A stretch of 64,000 bases of DNA from Catonia carolina (taxonomy: Eukaryota > Arthropoda > Insecta > Hemiptera > Achilidae), in assembly GCA_035578175.1 (NCBI GenBank), contig JAQMRL010000012.1:24977460-25041459 (forward strand), read 5' to 3'. The notes under the pieces were generated by a model. It made no database searches. It was not told the DNA's origin and saw only the letters and a program-made list of their open reading frames with translations. The position numbers and the translations under genes are program-made. Shown piece by piece: positions 56,936 through 64,000 of the stretch (position 1 is its first letter; each line of letters begins with the position of its first letter).

Positions 56936-57529
56936 AAAAATAGTTTGAGTAAACAAAATTTTGTTTTTGAACAAATTTTATATTTTTTACGAATACTATG
57001 CTTTATTACATCAATTATATCATGGATGAAGTCACATAAGAGTGAAGATATGAAAAAAGATATGAAATTTTACAACAATCTGTTATGGGTAATAAGCAGA
57101 GTGAATACCCCATAAGCCTACTTATGAAGTTATGCTAGAAAGGTTAATATTATTCTATTCCTCTTTCCCCTTCGTTCTATTCCCCTGACAATCCTCCAAA
57201 AGTCCCGAAACCATAGAGAGAGAATATGCGATGGAACCAGATTTTCCTTTTGACCCATTATTATGTAAATGAAGGGGACGACAGTAGATGCAAAATTGAA
57301 TGCGTACGAAAAACCAATCCTATCAACAACATGTATTCTCTTTCCATTCTGTATTCATGTAACTTTTCACAGAATAATGATAAATTATTTATGTAATTAA
57401 AAGGTTTCTTTAATATGTTAATGGTGCCTAACAAATTATGTTTTCTAATACATTACAGTGTTATAAAGTATCACAAGGAACTCACCGCAATTAACCCAAT
57501 GAAACCGATTACAACAGATTCGTTAAATT
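56936..57529. other. AT-rich spacer
   Basis: No gene or element ends. A possible S1 tail scrap on the minus strand lies at 57485-57520, too worn to assert. Confidence 0.4.
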
Positions 57530-57847
57530 ATTACTTTCTCTGCCCTGTATAAATTGTAGGGAAAGATGTATTATTTTCATGCAGATTTTTCAAAACCGAG
57601 TTTTTACTGGATATGCATGTTTTCAAGATCCTAAAACCAAAAAACATAATTTTAGGGATTTTTATGTGTGTGTGTGTGTGTGTGTGCGCGCGCGCGTGTG
57701 GTATTGGACCCGTCAGGAACATTTTCATCAAAATCAGTGCTCTAACAGAAATAGGGTAGCATATTTATGCTCTACCAGATACGGTAAGCTCTATGTCAGC
57801 TGGAATTCTTGGAAAGCCTGTGCTCTTGTAGAAAAAAATATTTTTTA

Positions 57848-57882
57848 AATATTGCAGCCTTATGCTATAAGGCTGCAATATT
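57848..57882. repeat. Perfect 16-bp hairpin with 3-nt loop
   Basis: AATATTGCAGCCTTAT (57848-57863), GCT, and the exact complement at 57867-57882. ATTGCAGCCTTA is normal H; the second arm is an added inverted copy. Confidence 0.95.
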
Positions 57883-57938
57883 CAATATAATGGATATATA
57901 ATTATAATGGCGCAAATAAGTGCCAAAAGCGTACTATT

Positions 57939-58326
57939 TATTGCCCATAGTCGGTAGGTGGAGTGTTAAATTATTTGCACTCAATCTGCTTGTTCCACGA
58001 CTACAAAAACCAGTCTATTTCTTATCACATTGTCACCCAATTATGTGAATGAAGCATTTAAGAACAGAAGAGGTAGAGGTGTAAAAGGACACTAGTCAGA
58101 GTAACCTCCTCAGAGAGTAATGAATTTCATTATATACACTCAGACCCTGTAGTGAATGAAGTTATCATTGCAGGATGTAAAGTAGATGCTTTACAGAGGG
58201 CCTGGCATGCTGATAAGCATACTTGTCCACTCAGTAAAGAAGGTATGGTAAATAACCTCACTCTTCGTTTTACTTAGTAAAGCCTCTAGAGGTTCGAACC
58301 AGCCTTTTCGCTGATGACATAAACAA
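57939..58326 (+). mobile_element. S2 retroposon, full length, inside H
   Basis: TATTGCCCATAGTCGGTAGG to GCTGATGACATAAACAA, with AGAACAGAAGAGGTAGAGGT, GGCCTGGCATGCTGATAAGC and GAGGTTCGAACCAGCC. The target duplication is unclear because the flanking H is worn. Confidence 0.8.
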
Positions 58327-58734
58327 TATTGCGGCCTCAGAATGTTTTTTACGACGAAAGTATAAAACTAAAGTTTTAGAAAATTGAAAAATCTACAACA
58401 TTTTTTCAAGCGTTTTCTTCTACAGAGCCTAGTTTAGTGTCAATTAGTGATTTTCCGTATTTTTAATTCGAACAAAGGTTAATTTCTATTTTACGTAATA
58501 AAATCAGGATTAAAATTGGGTTAAATATTTTATTTTACATTGCTTACTATAAAACATAACGCTTAAACATAGATTACATTTTTATTATTTACATTGGCAA
58601 GAAAAAGAGTTGAGTGTTTCACACCAGATTTTTAAAAGAATCATTTAATCAAAATTACTTATATTTTGACACTTCTAATACAAAGTTATGCAAAAAGAAA
58701 CTAACAGCATATTAGCATAACCTATGAAAAACAT

Positions 58735-59700
58735 GGTGAATACAATATATTCCAAGCCTAGTTTCGTTCGGGAACCGGGCATAATAAAAATTAAAGTCTT
58801 CCTTAAACGTCTAACAATTATTTATTGACATAATTAATAATTACGCTTAATTAAAAACTTAGACTACTAACAAATACATTTACTACAACAATTACTACTT
58901 TATTTAAATTAATTTCAGAACTTAAATTTAGATTAGCTTGACTATAAATAAATCACTTAACAACTAAACAAGCTAACACCCGTGCGCCATGCACTATTAA
59001 CGTAATTCAGAAGCTGTCCCGTAACGAAACTATTTTGAAACGGCCCGATAAAACTTTCCATTCACAATCCAAGTATTGACTAACTCACAAAAAAAAGCGC
59101 TAATCATTTTGATACTGCGATCTGATAGTTAATCTAGAGATAGACCCATTAAACGATTGCGTTATCTTGTTAACAAAATCGCCGAACAAATTAAAAGTTT
59201 CTACTGCTTTCGATTTCATAGAATTCGTTTTCAAAACATCTAACTTATTGCAATTCACTATCCTTGTTTAAAAATTCCATCCCATACAATCAACAATCAA
59301 TTAATTAAACAAATTAAATAGATTACTGAAAGTAAGTCAATTACAAATCTTAAATTTACAACATTTTGACTAACAATAGATTGCTGTTCTTAAGAACCAA
59401 AATGATTACCTGTGTACAAACATTTGTTACACCTGCAAGCACAATTGACATAATTCCCGGTCCAGTAACGAAACTATTTCAAACGGCCGGAAAGCACCTT
59501 TCATTTTCAAGTTCAGCTATAAACTGCCGACTACAAACACGTTAACTGTTTGTGTTCCTGCGGTCTCAATTACCAGATCTTCTAACAAAATTTTCGTTGT
59601 TCTCGAACCCCGTTAAAGGAATTTCTCAGAATCCTTCTCTAAAACATAAATGATTCGTTGCAGTTTATCCTATCCTTGTTCAATATACAATGCATAATAT
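58735..59700 (+). repeat. Two adjacent family X copies, head to tail
   Basis: Copy 1, about 58735-59295: AGCCTAGTTTCGTTCGGG, GCACTATTAACGTAATTCAG, CGTTTTCAAAACATCTAAC, CAATTCACTATCCTTG. Copy 2, about 59296-59700: CCCGGTCCAGTAACGAAAC, GTTAACTGTTTGTGTTCCTG, ATCCTATCCTTGTTCAATA. Copy 2 lacks part of the 5' region. Confidence 0.55.
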
Positions 59701-59732
59701 CTCAGAAATGAAAGCAACCTATACAAAAACAA

Positions 59733-60572
59733 TTGCTGTAAAACCCTCACACGACTTTCTCTTGGCATTGTAAATAATAAAACATATAACATATGTTCAA
59801 TCATTAGTAAACAATGTAAAATGAAAACACTACGTGATATTAATCATGAGTGAATGAAGAAATATGAAAATTAACCTCTGTTCGACTTTAAAATAGGGAA
59901 AGTAACAAATTTACGCTAAATTAGGCTCTGCAGCAAACTGCTTAAAAGAAAAGTTGTAGTTGTTTTTAATTTCCTATAATTTTAATATCTACATTTTTAT
60001 CGCCCAGTGCATAAAGGCTACTAAGGCCGCAATCTTAAGAAATCCCTTTTTCTTACCGATTTTCATGAGAAAAAATCCAGAAAGTCACTAGTTGTCGCTG
60101 AACTAAAGGCGCTGTAGGAAAATGAAACATAAATAACATAAATAAGGTTTGTAGGTTTTTTAATGTTCTACAACTTTTATTATACACTTTTGCTCTAAAT
60201 TAAATATTAAGGCCGGAATGCGGTCTATAAGGAGGTTAATTTTCATTTTTCTTCATTCACTCATGATTAATATCACGTATTGTTTTCATTAAATAAATAT
60301 TAATCTTAAAAGTCTCAAGAATTTTAGCAGACATGGCGCTTACTTTGTGTCTTGTAGAGCATAGAAAATGTGTAGTATATGAGGCGGTTTTTTAAAAATC
60401 CGAAGGAAATGTTTTATAGACAATGGCAAAAGGGGAAAAATTGCCCATACAAACTTCTACTTCTGGTGAACCAATTCTGTTGAGAACGTTTATGTTCAAT
60501 CTCGTAGTGGTACCTAATTTAAGTTTTAAATTTCAACTTCACACTTTGTTCTGTTTTTGAGATACTTGTTCT

Positions 60573-60603
<31 letters not shown>

Positions 60604-60727
60604 ACACACCGACACTCACAGGTACCTCGGTAAAAAAGTTTATTTTGTAAGAAGGTCTTGAAAAGTGCGTATCTGGTTAAAAATCGATTTGGAATCTACA
60701 TGAAAACAAATATTTTCCTTTCGTATG
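59733..60727 (-). mobile_element. Family H copy with internal inverted duplication
   Basis: 3' end GTAAAACCCTCACACGAC, TTTCTCTTGGCATTG. 5' side TTCTCACACACACACACACG, a (CG)n block and CACACACACC at 60573-60609, then GAAAACAAATATTTTCC near 60720. The terminal subrepeat at the 5' end is lost. Confidence 0.8.
59820..60290. repeat. 59-bp inverted duplication within H
   Basis: 59820-59878 and 60232-60290 are reverse complements at 57 of 59 positions (GAGGTTAATTTTCAT, then CATTCACTCATGATTAATATC). In other H copies this segment occurs once. The second arm replaces normal H sequence at that point. Confidence 0.85.
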
Positions 60728-61945
60728 GTATTTGTTAATTATTTGTTTATTCCCATGTAATACACATTACAAAATAAATAAATTACCATTATACAAAATT
60801 TCTAACATTGTACTTTTATACTATTAAACTAGAGGTGGTGGAAATTATCCCACCCAACTATGGACGAAAGCATGTACTTGGATGAGTTGGAAACTTTTAA
60901 ATAAATATTCAAAAAACATGATGTATTAATCGATCATTACTAATATCACTCAATTAAAATATCAGTACTGTATTAAATAGTAACTACATTTGCCAATACT
61001 TTTAATACAATCTCTAATACTACTATTAATACTATTCTTTTTACAAGACTAAGAGTATATATCAGACAATTTATTACGATATATTAAATTTTAGTAATTA
61101 TTAAACTAACATGATTTGTTAATAAATTAAAGTTAATTAAATACAACCTAAAATTAATTAAATTAAAAAATTAAATAAATAAATTATCATTTACATTTTG
61201 TTTTTCTCCTGTCTCTGATTATACCTACATTTGAATATTACTGACCATTCTCGCAATTTTCTCTCTATCTGTATTGGCTTCCGTTTTTGTATTTCTTTGT
61301 TGAATTTTAAACCCGTATATTCATACAGGGCAAAATAAAGTAATAAATAACCTATTGACCTATTGTATTGCACCATTTATTGGCTAATCTCTAACTATGT
61401 TACAATACTTATAGAATTTAATTAACATTCTATAAACGCTATAAGAAAATTCAAAAGATTAACCAGAACGACAAAATATAATCCTAGATGTTAAACCTTA
61501 ACGTATAGAATTAACTTAACGTATAGAAGTTATTTATCCCGGATAAGTAAAGCATTAATTAATTTAGTTTAAATCAATTAATTAGTTACGTATGTCAATT
61601 CAATATACGTCAGACTAATTATGTATATACATACATAATGTAATAAGTTTAGAGATGTAATAAAAGCGCACTTACTGGGTAAGTAAGTTAGAGTAACACA
61701 AGTTACAAAACTGGAAGTTTTTGTTTAGAATAGTACAGCAGTGTGGTTTTGCTTTAACAAAACATACATCTAAACCTAATAATAATAGAATTAGTAAATG
61801 ATTTATAGATAAATAAATAAATACACTTGTCTGACTAGAGAACAAATTGAGAACTTATGGTAACATTTGGAGGCGTAAATGTTATAAGTACTATATGAAC
61901 ATTGTATACAGTACCACGAAGGTTTTTATTAATTATTGTATTTAA
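60728..61945. other. AT-rich spacer
   Basis: About 1.2 kb of very AT-rich DNA without a recognisable gene or element. Confidence 0.45.
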
Positions 61946-62273
61946 TCCACAGGGTTGGTCTTGCGGTAAAGTCGTTACCGTGAGTCAGCTGTTCAGCAGC
62001 TGATTTTTGGAGATGAATGTTCCTGGTTCAAATCCAAGTAGAGTTAGTTACTTTTAAACAGATTGGAATACTACTGAATACTTGATTACCGGTGTACGTA
62101 AATGGTTGAGGTTCAATAATTCATACTCAATTAAGAATGGTAGGTCTGAGTCTGAACAAGATTACACCTTATTTACACGTCATTATATAAATCATACTCG
62201 TCTCATTCTGTCATGGGCTGCGTTTTGTTTTGAATTGATCAGATTGCAACGTACACAGATAAGCGATAGAAAA
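61946..62273 (+). mobile_element. S1 SINE, full length, 9-bp target duplication
   Basis: TGTATTTAA at 61937-61945 and 62274-62282. Head GGGTTGGTCTTGCGGTAAAG (A box), GAGTCAGCTGTTCAGCAGC and GGTTCAAATCCAAG (B box). Body GTTACTTTTAAACAGATTGG, ending TTGCAACGTACACAGATAAG. Confidence 0.9.
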
Positions 62274-62375
62274 TGTATTTAACTCCCGGATTGGCCTAAT
62301 GGTAAAGTTGTCGCAGCGAGTCAATTGTTTATCAGTGATTTTCAAATAAGAAGGTTACTGGTTAAAATCCTAGTA

Positions 62376-63721
62376 ACGGGTGTTTCAAAAAGGAGCACTT
62401 CGAAGTTTAAGGGTTAATATTTTCTGCATAGGGAATATTTTTTTCTCCCAAATAACAGTTGGCACTACCGTACTCATTGTTGACCGATTGTGTATTACTG
62501 ACATGTACCTGAACTATCCCAGTATTCATTTGTGTCTGTAGTGTCTGTATAAGTTCAAACATGGTTTTTTTCAAAGGATGAACGTGTTTTTATTATTGAA
62601 AGTTATTGCGCATATAAATCTTACGAACGAGTGAAAGACGAGTTCCAGTTAAAATTTCCCAATTCTAAAGTACCTAATAACACCACAATATCGCGTCTGA
62701 TTAATAAATTTCGTGAGACTGGCAGTGTACAGGATCGGAAAAGCACAGGTCGACCATCAGTGTTAACAGAACAAGTTTTGGACGATGTGAAACAACGTTT
62801 GACTACCTCACCCGGCAAATCACTTAGAAAGTTATCTTCAAAGGCTGGATCATCACTATCTTCCGCTTTAAGGGCTACAAAAAAATTAAATCTGCATCCT
62901 TACCGCATCGGTGTCGTTCATGAACTGAAAGAAGTTAGCAATTGGAAACGTATACAGTATTGTCGTTGGATACGTTCTCTTGTTAATGACAACGGTGTTG
63001 AAATATTGGATCGTGTTTATTTCAGTGACGAAGTTCTATTTGGATGGTTACATCAACAGCCAAAACTGCCGAATATGGAGCGCTCATAATCCTCACACAT
63101 TTCATGAACGTCCAGTACACGCACGTAAAATTGGTGTTTGGTGTGCGATCTCCCGGCGTCGTATGGTTGGGCCTTTATTTTTTGACACCTCTGTAGATGG
63201 TGCGGTGTACCGCAGCTTAACTGAACAATTTATAGCGTTGTTAGAATTACCCGATCGAGATTGTTGGTTTCAGCAGGATAACGCAACGTGCCATACTTCT
63301 ACTGAAACGCTGAATATGTTACGGGAATTTTTTGGCCATCGTGTGATAACAAAAGGATTGTGGCCACCAAGATCCCCAGATCTTACTCCTGCGGATTTTT
63401 TTCTTTGGGGGAATTTAAATAGTAAGGTTTTTAAAAACAATCCTCATACAATTGAAGAATTGAAGGCTAATATTGAAAGTGAGATTACAAACATTAATGA
63501 GCAAACACTTCGAAAAGTGGCTGCAAATGTTATGAAACGTGTTGGAACTTGCATTACAAGCGGAGGAAGTCATTTTGAACATTTATTGTGAAGTTTTAAA
63601 GGTAATCTGAATGTTATAAAGGTAATAATTTCATACAGTATAATTTGTATAATTTGTAATTACTTAATGTAATAAATTAGCTTTCTCAAACTTCGTAGTG
63701 CGTCTTTTTTGAAACACCCGT
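62376..63721 (+). mobile_element. Tc1/mariner-superfamily element, full length (1,346 bp)
   Basis: TA at 62374-62375 and 63722-63723. The ends are inverted: ACGGGTGTTTCAAAAAGGA on the left, ACGGGTGTTTCAAAAAAGA on the right reversed, both continuing GCACT and CGAAGTTT. It holds one nearly intact transposase gene and interrupts an S1 SINE. Confidence 0.9.
62562..63591 (+). pseudogene. IS630/Tc1/mariner transposase, two frameshifts
   Basis: The ATG at 62562 is one base out of frame because of a T7 run; the true frame continues SKDERVFIIESYCAYKSYER, VKDEFQLKFPNSK, NNTTISRLINKFRETGSV (helix-turn-helix), DRKSTGRPSV, SPGKSLRKLSSKAG, LNLHPYRIGVVHELKE and VYFSDEVLF (first Asp). A second shift near 63040-63050 moves to DGYINSQNCRIWSA, ARKIGVWCAISRRRMVGPLF, WFQQDNATCHTS (second Asp) and GLWPPRSPDLTPADFFLWG (third Asp), with 33 residues between the last two catalytic Asp. 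It ends GTCITSGGSHFEHLL, TGA 63589-63591. Otherwise uninterrupted, so it is among the youngest transposase genes here. Confidence 0.9.
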
Positions 63722-63910
63722 TAAAAGTAGTTACTTAAGATTTTAATACTGGCTTTAGAATACTTGGTTAAAAGTGATGGTTGGTGTTCAATTAATTATA
63801 GGACTAATATCTCAGGAATAATCAACCTGAATCCGAACTAGGCTACACCTCATTTACACTTTATTCATATAATTCTCAAATAATTATTGGGTCATGGTGT
63901 TTGGTGGCAA

Positions 63911-64000
63911 TGGCAATTGCATTGGTGGCAATTTTTAAAATTGTCATTAACATTTTGCTTAATCCGTTCGTCCGTCACACCCACATTTTAAAAACTACAA
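63911..64000. other. Window end, unassigned
   Basis: A GGTGGCAATGGCAATTGC repeat follows the S1 tail. Nothing else is visible. Confidence 0.4.

Larger units (their letters stand above)
57530..58632 (+). mobile_element. Family H copy with palindrome and nested S2
   Basis: 5' end TTACTTTCTCTGCCCTGTAT, (TG)n(CG)n tract at about 57664-57699, palindrome at 57848-57882, S2 at 57939-58326, then the second internal repeat (ATTGCGGCCTCAGAATG) and the 3' end GGCAAGAAAAAGAG with GTGTTTCACACCAGATTTTT. Confidence 0.85.
62284..63910 (+). mobile_element. Second S1 SINE in tandem, split by a mariner
   Basis: Head 62284-62375: GGATTGGCCTAATGGTAAAG, GCGAGTCAATTGTTTATCAG, GGTTAAAATCCTAGTA. Body from 63722: AAAAGTAGTTACTTAAGAT, TCAGGAATAATCAACCTGA, ACACCTCATTTACAC, ATTGGGTCATGG. 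The break is at TA. Confidence 0.85.

Noticed and set aside
2966..60727. Family H as an ordinary TIR transposon or MITE
   Set aside because: Inverted ends are short and one lies inside a terminal hairpin; no consistent target duplication is seen, whereas S1, S2, LTR and LINE insertions in the same DNA do show duplications. Kept as the main alternative, not fully excluded.

Overview
This window is AT-rich, gene-poor nuclear DNA from an animal, almost certainly an arthropod. Its mix of tRNA-headed SINEs, mariner and hAT remnants, several non-LTR retrotransposon families and a very abundant DINE/Helentron-like repeat fits an insect. I cannot name the species. I find no intact host gene. The only non-transposon coding candidate is a 45-codon exon-like stretch near 20.8-20.9 kb on the minus strand, at low confidence.

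The dominant component is one repeat, called family H here, with about 26 copies or fragments on both strands and roughly a fifth of the window. A full H copy is about 0.95-1.1 kb. Its left end is ACTTTCTCTTGCC. Near the left end it carries a (TG)n, often (TG)n(CG)n(TG)n, microsatellite. It contains two diverged internal repeats of about 175 bp. Its right end is GGCAAGAGAAAGT (the inverted left end), then a 6-bp hairpin (GTGTGA-GTGTT-TCACAC) and CCAGATTTT. This layout resembles non-autonomous Helentron/Helitron2 elements (HINE, DINE-1-like). Several copies carry newly made perfect palindromes or inverted duplications.

Other families, with labels used below: S1, a tRNA-derived SINE of about 330 bp; S2, a 390-395-bp retroposon with 9-11-bp target duplications, 5' truncation and a hairpin before its 3' tail; S3, a second tRNA-derived SINE; LINE families A1, A2, B, C, D and E, all 5'-truncated and decayed; X, a long-terminal-repeat-like sequence; three Tc1/mariner-superfamily elements, a rearranged mariner composite and a split mariner remnant; a PIF/Harbinger-like element; two hAT deletion derivatives; one pogo/Tigger remnant; and a candidate 539-bp solo LTR.

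Layout: 0-2.9 kb is a nest (old mariner remnant, split by a Harbinger-like element, itself hit by a second mariner). 3-8.8 kb is H copies with an S1 split by S2, followed by a hAT derivative to 9.7 kb. 10-15.5 kb has LINE A1/A2 pieces and H, with a LINE A2 inserted in H. 17-20.7 kb has LINE C with a triplicated 3' end, then an H cluster and S3. 21-36 kb is sparse, with LINE, H, S1 and S2 pieces and a local duplication at 29.9-31.2 kb. 36.8-37.8 kb holds a head-to-head mariner composite with long inverted arms. 38.8-47 kb has X, H, LINE A2/D, pogo and an H copy holding two nested insertions. 47-55.7 kb has LINE C/E/B, S1, a mariner with nested S2, and hAT. 56-60.7 kb is H and X. 62-63.9 kb is tandem S1 with a mariner inserted, its transposase broken by two frameshifts.

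The elements do not form a pathway. Their nesting gives a relative history: H copies are older than the LINE A2, the solo LTR, the ATT-tailed retroposon and the S2 insertions inside them. S1 is older than the S2 and mariner insertions inside it. At least one H copy is younger than the X copy it interrupts. All coordinates of decayed repeats are approximate to about 10-20 bp unless a target duplication is given.
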